Below are positions 6,086 to 15,387 of a DNA stretch of 29,746 nt, piece by piece. Every line of letters starts with the position of its first letter. Within the stretch, counting starts at the first letter, position 1. The notes beneath the pieces are model-generated. The model was not told where the DNA came from and made no database searches. It was given only the letters and a program-made list of their open reading frames with translations. Both the position numbers and the translations under genes were made by a program. The stretch lies in NCBI GenBank assembly GCA_005800255.1, contig SYGW01000073.1, forward strand, positions 1 through 29,746, in the 5' to 3' direction. This DNA comes from Nitrospiraceae bacterium. Its GTDB lineage: Bacteria; Nitrospirota; Nitrospiria; Nitrospirales; Nitrospiraceae.

Positions 6086-6820
6086 TCATCTCTCTGGCTT
6101 CAATAACGGCTTCAGCGCCACAAAGACCTGCTCGACAATCAGACGATAGCCCTCTCCAGTCGGATGGATCCCGTCTGCCTGATTCAGCGAGGGCGAGCCT
6201 GCCACCCCATCGAGAAAAAACGGGATCAACGTCAGGTGATACTGCTTCGCCAGCGAACGATAGAGCGCCTCGAACCCCTCCGTATAGTCCTTGCCATAAT
6301 TGGGCGGAAGCTTCATCCCCGCTAAGAGGACCGTGACGGAAGCCTGCTGGAGTTGCTGGATGATCCGCTCGAGATTGGCTTTTGTCTCCGGCAGGCTCAG
6401 GCCACGCAACCCGTCGTTGCCGCCGAGCTCCAGAATGACGATCGAGGGTTTGCCGTTCAGGACCCAGGCCACCCGCCGCAAACCGCCGGCTGTCGTCTCG
6501 CCGCTGACCCCCGCATTCACGACCCGGTAGGCATAGCCTGTTTCCTCCAGCTTCCGCTGAAGTTGAGCCGGATAGGATTCCCCCTGCGCCACGCCGAGCC
6601 CTGCGGTCAGGCTGTTGCCGAAGGCGACGATGCGCGGACGTTCCGCTGCGACCGATGCGGTCGCTCGCCCAGGCCGCGCCGTGACATCGGTGCCCAGCCG
6701 TTGCCCGAACCCGTCGCGAGGCGGAGGAGACGAGGAAGGCGCGTTGCCTCGGTCGCAGCCATAGAAAACGACTGCGTAAAGGCAGCAAACGACTGGTGCG
6801 AGAATCCATGAGCGGCGCAT
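6086..6820 (-). CDS. tesA: SGNH-family esterase / acyl-CoA thioesterase I-like protein
   Basis: 244 residues. The SGNH-hydrolase blocks are all visible: GNSLT with nucleophile Ser70, Gly107 in NAGVSGETT, Asn135 in GGND, and Asp216/His219 in ADGIHPTGEGY. This is the layout of TesA, a lysophospholipase/thioesterase acting on acyl esters, normally periplasmic. The N-terminus is a signal sequence ending at FYGC (Cys22), which could be a weak lipobox, followed by a low-complexity linker (residues 26-60) that E. coli TesA lacks. It is divergent from an ABC ATPase/permease pair in the arrangement known from E. coli tesA-ybbA-ybbP, which supports the name. No clear Shine-Dalgarno precedes ATG 6820. 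Confidence 0.87.
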   Translation of the reverse strand: MRRSWILAPVVCCLYAVVFYGCDRGNAPSSSPPPRDGFGQRLGTDVTARPGRATASVAAERPRIVAFGNSLTAGLGVAQGESYPAQLQRKLEETGYAYRVVNAGVSGETTAGGLRRVAWVLNGKPSIVILELGGNDGLRGLSLPETKANLERIIQQLQQASVTVLLAGMKLPPNYGKDYTEGFEALYRSLAKQYHLTLIPFFLDGVAGSPSLNQADGIHPTGEGYRLIVEQVFVALKPLLKPER

Positions 6821-6876
6821 AGAGGTTCAGTATAATATAGGCTTTCGCACGGACGATACTGTGGAGCCTGACAAAG
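6821..6876. promoter_or_regulatory. Divergent promoter region tesA / ABC transporter
   Basis: A 56-nt spacer with TATAAT at 6831-6836 inside TTCAGTATAAT, the same 11-mer as in the promoter at 5744. No good -35 is visible for it. The AT-rich core could serve either strand. Confidence 0.35.
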
Positions 6877-7581
6877 ATGATCACCCTTTCTCACCTGACG
6901 ATGCGCCTGGCCGGCGGAGGCTATCAGATCACGATCCTCGATGATGTCACCCTCGTGATCCCCGACCGGCAGCGCCTGGCCATCGTCGGCCCCTCCGGCA
7001 GCGGCAAATCCACCCTGCTGGGTCTCATCGCGGGGCTGGACCGTCCGACCTCCGGCTCCATCACGCTGGGCGGAACGGACATCTCCGGGATGCGCGAGAG
7101 CGATTTGGCCCGGTACCGCCGCGATCACATCGGCTACATCTTTCAATCCTTTCATCTCATCCCCACCCTCACCGCCCTGGAAAATGTCCTGGTGCCGCTG
7201 GAGCTGTCGGGAGCGAGCGGGGCGCGGGATCGCGCGGTAGATCTTTTGAGATCCGTCGGCCTGGAACAACGGCTGCATCATTATCCGGTTCAACTGTCGG
7301 GGGGCGAGCAGCAGCGGGTCGCGGTAGCCAGATCCTTCGCCTGTCGCCCGCCGATTCTCCTGGCCGACGAACCGACCGGCAACCTGGACTCGGCCACAGG
7401 ACAACAGATCATGAACCTCCTCCTCTCGCTCCATCGCGAATACGGCACCACCCTGGTCCTCGTCACCCACGATCGCGCCATGGCCGCATCGATGGAGCGG
7501 GTGATTACGTTGCGCGACGGCCACGTCGAATCCGACAGCCTCATTGGCTCGGACCCTCTGCCGGCAGCGGCGCCCCGGTGA
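6877..7581 (+). CDS. ybbA: ABC transporter ATP-binding protein, LolD/YbbA type
   Basis: 234 residues with all nucleotide-binding motifs: Walker A GPSGSGKST (38-46), Q-loop FQSF (89-92), signature LSGGEQQ (140-146), Walker B ILLADEP (160-166) and the switch His in LVTHD. The text DEPTGNLD is typical of the LolD/MacB/FtsE branch, which powers mechanotransmission rather than bulk transport. It overlaps the permease gene by 4 nt (GTGA), so the two are translationally coupled and likely form one complex in the inner membrane. The gene trio with tesA points to YbbA. The substrate of YbbAP-type systems is linked to lipid-like or hydrophobic compounds; here it is inferred only. Confidence 0.93.
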   Translation: MITLSHLTMRLAGGGYQITILDDVTLVIPDRQRLAIVGPSGSGKSTLLGLIAGLDRPTSGSITLGGTDISGMRESDLARYRRDHIGYIFQSFHLIPTLTALENVLVPLELSGASGARDRAVDLLRSVGLEQRLHHYPVQLSGGEQQRVAVARSFACRPPILLADEPTGNLDSATGQQIMNLLLSLHREYGTTLVLVTHDRAMAASMERVITLRDGHVESDSLIGSDPLPAAAPR

Positions 7582-10244
7582 ACCGCTTCATCTTCAAGAT
7601 GGCCTGGCGGGAAACCAGAGGGGCCTGGCGGCACTTCCTCTATTTCTTCGCCTGCATCGCCATCGGCGTCGGATCCTTGGTCGGGGTCTCGCTCTTTAGC
7701 GCGAACGTGGATCGCGCCGTCACGAAAGAAGCGCGGGGCCTGCTAGGCGGCGATCTCGAAATTCGCCTGACCCATCCCCTCAGTTCAGAAGGCCAGGCCC
7801 TCGTGAAATCGCTGACGACCAGGGGTCTGACCCTCGCCCATGCGAGCGAGCTCATCGCCATGGCCTCGCGCCAGACTCAGGCATCTGCTACGCCCCAGGC
7901 GACCCAGATCATTGAACTCAAAGCCGTCGACTCAGCCTATCCCCTGTACGGAGCCATCGCGCTGGACCCGGCGCAACCACTCGAGGCCCTGCTCCATCCC
8001 CCTACGCATCGCTGTGGCGGCCAAGTCTGTTTGGGCGCAGTGGTGCAGGAGTCGCTGCTGATTCGCATGGGCCTCTCGGTCGGGGATCGATTGAAGATCG
8101 GCCAGGCCACGTTCCTGATCTCCGGGATCGTCAGGACCGAACCGGATCGCATGGCCAACGCCTTCAGCTTGGGCCCGCGAGTCATAATTGCGCAGGAGGG
8201 GTTGCGGGAAGCGGAACTCATCAAACCTGGCAGCAGAGTGCGAGAACGGTATCTCGTCAAGCTGCCGCCAGGCCTGCCGGTTGAACCGCTCCTCTCGGAA
8301 CTGCGGAGCAGGCTGGCATCGGACTCCGCGCGTCTCTCCAGCTATCGCACGGCCCAGCCGCAGTTGAAACAATTTCTCGACCAGCTCTCCCGCTATCTCG
8401 GCCTGATCGGGCTCACGGCCCTCTTCATCGGGGGACTGGGAGTCGGCACCTCGATCCATGCCTTCCTGCGGGACAAACTGCACACGATCGCGATCCTCAA
8501 AGCGGTCGGAGCCGACTCGGCCACGGTGATATCCACCTATGTGGTGCAGGCGATCTTCCTGGGCTCCATCGGGAGCCTGGCGGGAATCCTCCTGGGGATC
8601 GCGCTCCAGCAGGGACTACCGCCCCTCATGGCAGACCTCTTCGCCTCGAACCTCCTCGAACAATTGGGCGTCTCCTCGGAATTGTCACGCTCCTCCCTCT
8701 GGCCCTTGCTGAAGGGAGCGGCACTGGGACTTCTCTCAACATTGCTCTTTACCCTCTGGCCCCTCTTGAAGATTCGCGAGGTGCAACCGGGAGCGATCTT
8801 CCAGCGCGAAACGGAACAGGCGACGGTCTGGCAGGGAATGGCTCCGTCACGCTGGTGGGTAAGGTGGGGCCTGGCCGATCGGGTCAATGTCGGCACGGCG
8901 GGAGGGATCATCCTCGGACTCTCTGCCCTCGCGATCTGGCAGGCTGGCTCCTGGTCGATCGGACTGCTGTTTCTCGGGGCTCTGGCTCTCGCCCTCGCGC
9001 TCCTCTTTGTCTCCGCGCGCCTCTTCCTACGGCTGCTGGCCTGGCTGCCCAGGCCCAACATCCTGAGCCTTCGCTTCGCTCTGGGCAATGTGCTGCGGCC
9101 TGGAAGCCAGGCCACCGGGATCATGGTCGCCATCGGCATCGGCGTCATGTTGATCGCCACGGTCTCGCTGGTCGAACAGGCCCTGCTCCGGCATGTCCAG
9201 GAAAATCGGCCGACCGATGCACCGACCTTCTTCTTCATCGATATCCAGCCGGATCAGACGCAGGAGTTCATGGCCCTGTTGCACCGGCAGACTGGTCGGC
9301 CGAATCCTGAGCTCACCCCGCTGGTCCGCTCGCGGCTCCATGCCATCAATGGGAAGATCGTCGCGGCAGAAGAAGGGAACGACAAGAACCGCGCGCGCGC
9401 GGAAGGAAAAGACGAGCGGGGCACACAATGGTATCTCACCAGGGAATATGTGCTGACCTTCCTCGACCAGCTGCCGAAAGATAATCAACTGGTCAAGGGA
9501 GCCTGGTGGCAACCGGGGCAGGTCTTTTCGAGGCCGCAACTGTCAGTCGAAGAGGAGGCCGCAACCCGCTTGGGTCTCACGATCGGCTCGCTCGTGGAAC
9601 TCGACATTCAGGGAGCCATGATCTCGGCGGAGGTGAGCAGTATCCGCAAAGTGGAATGGGGAAATTTCTCGACGAACTTCTACATGATCCTGTCGCCCGG
9701 CTCGCTCGACGGAGCGCCCTTCACCTATGTGGCGACGGTGCGGGTCTCGCAGGACGAGGAGGTGCCGTTGCAGCAAGCGGTCGTCGCCTCCTTCCCGAAC
9801 GTCAGCGCGATCCATATCGGCGACGTGCTCGACGGATTCTCGCGTGTGCTGGACCGTCTGGCAACGGCGATCAGCGCGATGGCGCTCTTCTGCCTCCTGA
9901 CCGGCTGCCTGGTCATGGCGGCGGCCCTCGCTGCGACACGTTACAGGCGGCTCTACGAATCGGTCATTCTGAAAGCGCTCGGCGCGACCAGGGGTCTGAT
10001 CGCCCGGGTCTTCGCGCTCGAATATCTCTTGGTGGGTCTGGTAGCGGGATCGATCGGCTTGATGCTCGGCACCGCCTTGTCCTGGGCGGTGCTGCGCTAT
10101 GTCTTCGATCTGCCCTGGAGCCTGCATCCCCTTGTGCTGGGATGCGGCCTGCTCCTGACGATGGGGCTCACGCTCTTCGTCGGATTTGCCAGCACCTACA
10201 GGATTCTAGGCCAGAGGCCTCTGGCCATCCTGCGTCACGAATAA
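7578..10244 (+). CDS. ybbP: ABC transporter permease, FtsX/YbbP type
   Basis: 888 residues, starting with GTG at 7578 that overlaps the stop of the ATPase gene. One N-terminal helix is followed by a large periplasmic domain, then a helix cluster containing an FtsX-type core (LGLIGLTALFIGGLGVGTSI), further helices near the middle, a second extracytoplasmic domain, and a C-terminal helix set ending in a second FtsX core (MALFCLLTGCLVMAAALAAT). This duplicated layout and length fit YbbP. A charged stretch at EEGNDKNRARAEGKDERG in the second domain looks like an insertion. It would work with the ATPase in extracting or moving hydrophobic molecules at the inner membrane; substrate unknown. It ends 8 nt from the convergent aminopeptidase gene. 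Confidence 0.9.
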   Translation: MNRFIFKMAWRETRGAWRHFLYFFACIAIGVGSLVGVSLFSANVDRAVTKEARGLLGGDLEIRLTHPLSSEGQALVKSLTTRGLTLAHASELIAMASRQTQASATPQATQIIELKAVDSAYPLYGAIALDPAQPLEALLHPPTHRCGGQVCLGAVVQESLLIRMGLSVGDRLKIGQATFLISGIVRTEPDRMANAFSLGPRVIIAQEGLREAELIKPGSRVRERYLVKLPPGLPVEPLLSELRSRLASDSARLSSYRTAQPQLKQFLDQLSRYLGLIGLTALFIGGLGVGTSIHAFLRDKLHTIAILKAVGADSATVISTYVVQAIFLGSIGSLAGILLGIALQQGLPPLMADLFASNLLEQLGVSSELSRSSLWPLLKGAALGLLSTLLFTLWPLLKIREVQPGAIFQRETEQATVWQGMAPSRWWVRWGLADRVNVGTAGGIILGLSALAIWQAGSWSIGLLFLGALALALALLFVSARLFLRLLAWLPRPNILSLRFALGNVLRPGSQATGIMVAIGIGVMLIATVSLVEQALLRHVQENRPTDAPTFFFIDIQPDQTQEFMALLHRQTGRPNPELTPLVRSRLHAINGKIVAAEEGNDKNRARAEGKDERGTQWYLTREYVLTFLDQLPKDNQLVKGAWWQPGQVFSRPQLSVEEEAATRLGLTIGSLVELDIQGAMISAEVSSIRKVEWGNFSTNFYMILSPGSLDGAPFTYVATVRVSQDEEVPLQQAVVASFPNVSAIHIGDVLDGFSRVLDRLATAISAMALFCLLTGCLVMAAALAATRYRRLYESVILKALGATRGLIARVFALEYLLVGLVAGSIGLMLGTALSWAVLRYVFDLPWSLHPLVLGCGLLLTMGLTLFVGFASTYRILGQRPLAILRHE

Positions 10245-10252
10245 GCAGCTCG

Positions 10253-12841
10253 TCAGCGGACATCCTGAAGATAGCGGCGCAGTACTGCCCCGTCCCGCTC
10301 CCGCACCGTCACCATGATCCTGAGCTGCTCCAGATACTGTTCCAATGTTTTCCCGCCCAGGTCGATCTGGCGCGTCGTGAAAAAATCCCGCACATCCCGT
10401 TCGAGTTCCGGCGTGGCCAGGTTGACGATGCCGCCGCACATGCGCCGCAGCCCTTGCTTGGGAAAGAGTTGGTCCATCTTCTCCCAATTCGCCTTAACGA
10501 AATCCCAGGCCAGCTCTCTGCCGGACACATTACCCAGGACGGCGCTCACGAGGAACGGCGCATCCTGGGTGCGGACCTCTCCGCTGATCGTGCGGGCGAG
10601 AGTCCGTTCGACCAGGGGCTTCTGTTGGAATGTCGCGAGCGAAAAGAGATAGCGGCGTTCTTCCTGTGGCGTGGCGGCTGCGTGAAACCCTGCGTCGAAC
10701 TCATCGTACCGGGCCTCGTCGCCCCGATGGGCGAGGGTCGCCACCAGCGCCGGCACGATATTGGGATCGACCGCCGCGACGTCCTTTCGATAGGCCCGAT
10801 ACAACTCTGCTGCGCGAGCGTGAATAGCCGGATCATTGCCCAGCTTTCCCATGGCGCCGATCAGGTCTCCCCGCAGCTGTTTCGTCCCTTCGCTCTCGCC
10901 GCTCTGAGGCGCCCAGCCTAACGAGGCAACAGCCGGACCGACGCGCGCGCGCACGAAGGCTTCCAGCGACGGGCGATCCTCCGCTGCCACGATCTTGTTG
11001 AGGAGCGACCATGACTCTAGCAGAACGGCCCACACATTCTTGTCCCGCTCCGTTGTGAAGCGGGCCGTCATGTCGAGATAGTCCGTGAGGGCCATGAGGC
11101 CTGCCACAGTCGCGGCCCAGGCATCGTTGACGAGGTTAAACCGTTCCGTGACAGCGAGGCGATCGAGCCCTCCGTCCAGCAATCGACGGAGTAAATCCGG
11201 CTCATACCTCACGCGATAAAATCCGTGGCCCCCTTCATTGAGGAGCAGGGATTCCCAGCCTTGCGGGAGCGCAACGGTCGTCTCCCGCTCCGTCAACAAG
11301 AGCCGGGAGGTGCTGGCCTTGCCCTTCACCATGACCCTCATCTGGAGCGGAACCTGCCACTGTTGGTCTTGCGATGAGCCGGCTTGAGTCCCGCTCAAGT
11401 AGCTGAACCGCTGTTGCGTAATGGTCACTTCGGATGGCCCGCTCACCTTGGCGGTCAGGAGGGGAAAGCCAGGCTGAAAAATCCAGCCGTTCATCAACTC
11501 CGGCACCGGCTGCTTGGCGATCTTCCCCAGCGACAGCCAGAGGTCGTTCGTGTCCGCATTCCCATAGGCATGGGCCTGCAAATAGTCGCGGACTCCGTCG
11601 CGGAAGACCGTCGGACCGATATGTTGCTCCAACATACGCAGAACCGACGCGCCTTTTTCATAGGTCAGGACGTCGAACATCGCATCGGCATCCTTGGGTG
11701 CCTGCACCGGATATTCGATCGGCCTGGTGCTCCGGAGTCCGTCCACGGAAAAGGCCGCGGCGCGCGAGACGCCGAAACTGTCCCACCGTTTCCATTCCGG
11801 CTTCCACACATCCACGGCCATCATTTCCATGAAGGTCGCAAAGGCTTCGTTCAGCCAGAGCCCGTTCCACCAGGACATCGTGACCAGATCGCCGAACCAC
11901 ATATGGGCGTTTTCATGAGCCACCACATCGGCCACTCGCTCCAGCTCTCCATGCGTGGCGCTCTGCCGATCGACCAGCAGGGCCGTTTCCCGATAGGTGA
12001 TGGCGCCGAGATTTTCCATGGCTCCCGAGGCAAAGTCAGGAATGGCGAGCAGGTCCAGCTTGTCGCCCGGATAGAGAATGCCGTAGTAGGTTTCAAAAAA
12101 TGCGAGCGACGCAGCCGCAATGTCTTGGCCGAATGTGGCGAGATGCTTTTTCCCCGGGACGGCCCAAAGGCGCAAAGGAGTCCGGCCAACCATCGTCGGT
12201 TCGGTCGGCTCGATCTTGCCGACGATGAAGGCCACCAGATAGGTGGACATCTTCATGGTATCGGCAAAGCGCAGCACCTTCTTCCCCCCCTCCACCGTTT
12301 CTGATGTGATCTTACTGTTGGAGACAGCGGTCAGGGCCGGATCGATGACCAGGGTGGTGGCAAAAACCGCCTTGAAGTCCGGTTCGTCCCAGCAGGGGAA
12401 GGCCCGCCTGGCATCGGTCGCTTCGAATTGCGTCGCGGCCATATTGTGCGCCGCGCCCTGCTCGTCTTTGTAGGTGCTGCGATAAAAACCGCGCAGCTTG
12501 TCGTTGAGCCTGCCGCGGAATGCGATCGTCAGCTTCCAGATGCCAGGCGAAAGAGATGTGGCGAATATGAAACGGCACCGTTGGAGCGGTTCGTCCAAGG
12601 CAATCGTGGCCTCTTGCGCTTGACCGGAGGCTCCTGCGATCGTCGCCGAAACAATGTCAAGCTCGATCGCATTGAGGCAGATATCGGACGTCGGCTGAGA
12701 AACCATGAGAGTGATAGTTTCCTGTCCGGCAAAGGCCGCCTGGATCAGGTCCGGCTCCAACCGCAGATCGTAGCGAGTCGGGACTGCCTGCCTTGGAAGC
12801 CTGTAGGGATCGAGTGTGACCGGGGGCTGGTGCTGGCTCAT
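10253..12841 (-). CDS. M1-family zinc aminopeptidase
   Basis: 862 residues. GAMENLGAIT (273-282) is the exopeptidase motif that binds the free N-terminus, HENAH (309-313) with Glu332 in LWLNEAFA is the zinc site (HExxH-x18-E), and the C-terminal third has the helical ERAP1_C-like repeat domain. Length fits the M1 family subgroup of tricorn-interacting factors F2/F3 rather than short members. No signal peptide, so it acts on peptides in the cytoplasm. ATG 12841 overlaps the rpiA stop by 4 nt, making it the last gene of a sugar-phosphate operon, an unexpected place for a peptidase. I cannot assign pepN with confidence, since E. coli PepN belongs to a different subgroup. Confidence 0.92.
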   Translation of the reverse strand: MSQHQPPVTLDPYRLPRQAVPTRYDLRLEPDLIQAAFAGQETITLMVSQPTSDICLNAIELDIVSATIAGASGQAQEATIALDEPLQRCRFIFATSLSPGIWKLTIAFRGRLNDKLRGFYRSTYKDEQGAAHNMAATQFEATDARRAFPCWDEPDFKAVFATTLVIDPALTAVSNSKITSETVEGGKKVLRFADTMKMSTYLVAFIVGKIEPTEPTMVGRTPLRLWAVPGKKHLATFGQDIAAASLAFFETYYGILYPGDKLDLLAIPDFASGAMENLGAITYRETALLVDRQSATHGELERVADVVAHENAHMWFGDLVTMSWWNGLWLNEAFATFMEMMAVDVWKPEWKRWDSFGVSRAAAFSVDGLRSTRPIEYPVQAPKDADAMFDVLTYEKGASVLRMLEQHIGPTVFRDGVRDYLQAHAYGNADTNDLWLSLGKIAKQPVPELMNGWIFQPGFPLLTAKVSGPSEVTITQQRFSYLSGTQAGSSQDQQWQVPLQMRVMVKGKASTSRLLLTERETTVALPQGWESLLLNEGGHGFYRVRYEPDLLRRLLDGGLDRLAVTERFNLVNDAWAATVAGLMALTDYLDMTARFTTERDKNVWAVLLESWSLLNKIVAAEDRPSLEAFVRARVGPAVASLGWAPQSGESEGTKQLRGDLIGAMGKLGNDPAIHARAAELYRAYRKDVAAVDPNIVPALVATLAHRGDEARYDEFDAGFHAAATPQEERRYLFSLATFQQKPLVERTLARTISGEVRTQDAPFLVSAVLGNVSGRELAWDFVKANWEKMDQLFPKQGLRRMCGGIVNLATPELERDVRDFFTTRQIDLGGKTLEQYLEQLRIMVTVRERDGAVLRRYLQDVR

Positions 12842-13536
12842 GTCCTCGTCGCGGGATAGGTCTCAACTCCGCCGGCGGCGCCCACGATGAGCAGATCCGT
12901 TCGTCCGACAAAGAGGCCGGTCTCGACGACTCCGGGAATCAAGTTCAGGGCGATCTCCAGTTCGCGCGGGTTGTCGATCCGTGCCAGATGGACATCCAGA
13001 ACCACATGGCCTGCTTCAGTATGAAAGGGAGATCCGTTCCGTTCCCGCAACGCAACGGGACTCTTCGTGAGGGCTTCGATTTCTCTGGCCGTGCTGCCCC
13101 AGCCGAAGGGAATCACTTCGATCGGGAGGGGGAAGGAGCCCCCCAATACCGATACGCGCTTGGTCTGGTCCACCAACACGATGAACTGCTTGGCCGAGGC
13201 TGCGACAATCTTTTCTTTCAGCAATGCGCCGCCGCCGCCCTTAATAAGGTTGAAGGCCGGATCGACCTGGTCCGCTCCGTCGATCGCGACATCGATCACC
13301 CAGGCATTGTCCGCATCGATGAGGGTAATGCCCTGCTCTCTCGCCAGCGTTGCCGTTTCTTTGGACGTGGGCACTCCGCGGAGCTTCATGCCGGAACGGA
13401 CCTTCTCCCCCAGCGCCATGACCATGTGTTTGGCCGTGGAGCCTGTCCCCAGTCCTACGACCATTCCGTCGCGCACATACTCGACGGCTTTTAACGCCGC
13501 CGCCCGTTTCAACGCATCGAGATCCGTCGCCATCAT
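12838..13536 (-). CDS. rpiA: Ribose-5-phosphate isomerase A
   Basis: 232 residues, close to the usual length. The RpiA motifs are in place: GLGTGSTA (28-35, phosphate binding), GVPTSKET, the catalytic stretch DGADQVDP and KGGGGALLKEKIVA, and VLVDQTKRV. It interconverts ribose-5-phosphate and ribulose-5-phosphate in the pentose phosphate pathway and, in an autotroph, in carbon fixation-linked sugar metabolism. It overlaps glk by 4 nt upstream and the aminopeptidase gene by 4 nt downstream, so it is firmly inside one operon. ATG 13536 is directly followed by a second ATG (MM); either could start. Confidence 0.95.
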   Translation of the reverse strand: MMATDLDALKRAAALKAVEYVRDGMVVGLGTGSTAKHMVMALGEKVRSGMKLRGVPTSKETATLAREQGITLIDADNAWVIDVAIDGADQVDPAFNLIKGGGGALLKEKIVAASAKQFIVLVDQTKRVSVLGGSFPLPIEVIPFGWGSTAREIEALTKSPVALRERNGSPFHTEAGHVVLDVHLARIDNPRELEIALNLIPGVVETGLFVGRTDLLIVGAAGGVETYPATRT

Positions 13537-14603
13537 GCCCCCTGCCTGGCGAGGTGGGCGGCGAACGACGCGGCACCGAGCAAGGCCGTCTGTTCGTTCA
13601 TCACGACTTTAACCGGAATCGAACTCATCAACCGTTTGTAACGGCCCTTGCTGGTAAACGACTTCATAAAGGTCCCGTCCTTCAGTTTGGCGAGCAGCTT
13701 GGGCGCCATGCCTCCGCCCAGATACACGCCGTTGAGCGCCAGAGCCTTCAGCGCAAGATTCCCGGCTTCTGCTCCATAGATCGACGCAAACAGGTCGAGC
13801 GTCAACTTGGCGATCTCCGCCTGCCCCTTGAGGCCCGCTTCGGCAATCACCGCCGCCGGGTCTCCCGCCTTGATTTGCTCTGAGAGCCAGGTCGGCTCGT
13901 TCTTTTTACTGTCGCGGACATAGTCGTAAATCGCCTGCAGGCCCGGGCCCGACAGGACCCGTTCGTAACTGACGTGCAGGTAATGGCCTCGCAGATGGCG
14001 CAGGAGCTCGATCTCATTGTCATTGTTCGGCGCGAAGTCCGCATGGCCGCCTTCCGACGGCATGGGCTGATAGCGCGACCCGTTCCAACAGAGGATGGAC
14101 TCACCCAGTCCTGTTCCCGCTGCGATCAGCGCGAGCGCCTGATTATGGGGCGGGGGCGTGCCGGCGTTGAGGACTTCGACTTCGTCGGATCGCAGCAGCA
14201 AAATGCCGTGGGCCATGGCTTCGAGATCGTTGAGGAGCCGCACGTTTGGAATGTCGAAATGTTTGGCCAAGGCCGCGCCATCCACCACCCAGGGGAGGTT
14301 GGTCGTCTGGCAATGGTTCTGAATGACGGGGCCGGCGATGCCAAAACAGGCTGCGTCGATCTTCAGCGGCTCTTCCGCCGGACGCTTCTCCTCCGGTTCC
14401 TCGATACTGTTTTTTTCCGCTTCGTATTCGTCGATGGGCGTCGGAGGTTTCGGCGGGACAAGAAACTCCTCGAGCATGTCCTCGAGGCAGGTATAGTCGG
14501 CGCTATGAAAAGACTCCAGCCGGACGGGGTCGACGCGGTCTTTCTTCCAATCGAACAGGGCTAAGTAAGTTTTCGTGCCCCCGATATCACCGGCAACAAT
14601 CAT
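13533..14603 (-). CDS. glk: Glucokinase
   Basis: 356 residues; bacterial Glk is usually about 320. GDIGGTKTYLALF (5-17) is the phosphate-binding loop, FGIAGPV and LLNDLEAMAHG carry the catalytic Asp region, AAGTGLGESI is the second nucleotide loop and PSEGGHADFAP the glucose-binding E-x-x-H. It phosphorylates glucose with ATP. The extra length is a charged insert around residues 50-80 (PPKPPTPIDEYEAEKNSIEE region), rich in Pro and Glu, placed before the FGIAGPV strand; it looks like a surface loop. It starts one base after the pgl stop, and its end overlaps rpiA, so expression is coupled to both. Confidence 0.94.
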   Translation of the reverse strand: MIVAGDIGGTKTYLALFDWKKDRVDPVRLESFHSADYTCLEDMLEEFLVPPKPPTPIDEYEAEKNSIEEPEEKRPAEEPLKIDAACFGIAGPVIQNHCQTTNLPWVVDGAALAKHFDIPNVRLLNDLEAMAHGILLLRSDEVEVLNAGTPPPHNQALALIAAGTGLGESILCWNGSRYQPMPSEGGHADFAPNNDNEIELLRHLRGHYLHVSYERVLSGPGLQAIYDYVRDSKKNEPTWLSEQIKAGDPAAVIAEAGLKGQAEIAKLTLDLFASIYGAEAGNLALKALALNGVYLGGGMAPKLLAKLKDGTFMKSFTSKGRYKRLMSSIPVKVVMNEQTALLGAASFAAHLARQGA

Positions 14604-15386
14604 CTAGTCCTCATGTGCGATCCTGCTCAATCGATCTCTGGACAGCCCTGCGGCAGCCGCCGGGTCGAGCAGCCAGACCAGGCGGCCCTCGTCCGGCGCG
14701 ACCAGCGATGCCGGGAGCTGCCGGTCCGCCTCGGTCTTCGGATCGAGAATAGCGCTCACGACTCCGGCCTTGCCGGCTCCCGCAACGAGAAACAGTACCA
14801 CACTCGCCCGGTTGATCACACCTAGAGTCATCGTCAGCCTGGTCGGGGGATCCTTCGGCGAGTGGGTGACCGCGATCACGCTCCGGCGGTCCCGCAAGAT
14901 TGGCGACCCGGGGAAGAGAGACGCGGTATGGCCATCCTCTCCCAGACCCAGGAGAATGAGATCGAGCTGCGGCAAGGCCGGCGCGAGAGTCTTCGTTGCG
15001 CGGCGCAAGTGCTGTTCATAGTCAGCCGCCGCCGCCTGTTGATCGCGGGATTCCCCCGCCATACGGCAGACCTGCGACGGCGCAATGTGTAGAGGCATGA
15101 AGAGGGCCTTGTTGGCCAAGGCGTAATTGCTCCGGGAGTCGTCCGGAGGAACGCACCGTTCGTCGCCGAAAAAAAACGTGGTGCGCGACCAATCGAAACG
15201 GCCGGCAAACGCGGGAGAGGTCAGGGCTTCGTAGAGGAGCGCCGGCGTCGCGCCGCCGGAGAGGGCGATGAGGAATTGTCCCTTTTCGCGAACGGCCTCA
15301 CGGCCCACCGACTGCACGAACTCAGCGGCGGTCGCGGCCCAGGTCTGACGATCGGAAGAGAGACGGATCTCGGGAATGCCTGCCAT
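14604..15386 (-). CDS. pgl: 6-phosphogluconolactonase
   Basis: Taken from ATG 15386 (MAGIPEIRL), this gives 260 residues, the normal size. An upstream in-frame ATG at 15428 would overlap pgi by 41 nt and add a low-complexity leader, so I prefer the downstream one, which is one base after the pgi stop. Motifs: ALSGGATPALLYEAL near the N-terminus, FFFGDERCVPPDDSRSNY, and GEDGHTASLFPGSP with the catalytic His. It hydrolyses 6-phosphogluconolactone in the oxidative pentose phosphate pathway. Glucose-6-phosphate dehydrogenase (zwf) and gnd, its usual partners, are not in this window. Its TAG stop abuts the glk start. Confidence 0.94.
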   Translation of the reverse strand: MAGIPEIRLSSDRQTWAATAAEFVQSVGREAVREKGQFLIALSGGATPALLYEALTSPAFAGRFDWSRTTFFFGDERCVPPDDSRSNYALANKALFMPLHIAPSQVCRMAGESRDQQAAAADYEQHLRRATKTLAPALPQLDLILLGLGEDGHTASLFPGSPILRDRRSVIAVTHSPKDPPTRLTMTLGVINRASVVLFLVAGAGKAGVVSAILDPKTEADRQLPASLVAPDEGRLVWLLDPAAAAGLSRDRLSRIAHED

Positions 15387-15387
15387 C

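Noticed and set aside
9506..10921. 471-codon plus-strand frame over the ends of two genes
   Set aside because: It spans the convergent ends of the permease and aminopeptidase genes in other frames and is composed of Arg/Gly/Pro-rich shadow sequence.
11384..12304. 306-codon plus-strand frame
   Set aside because: Antisense to the zinc-site region of the M1 aminopeptidase; no independent support.
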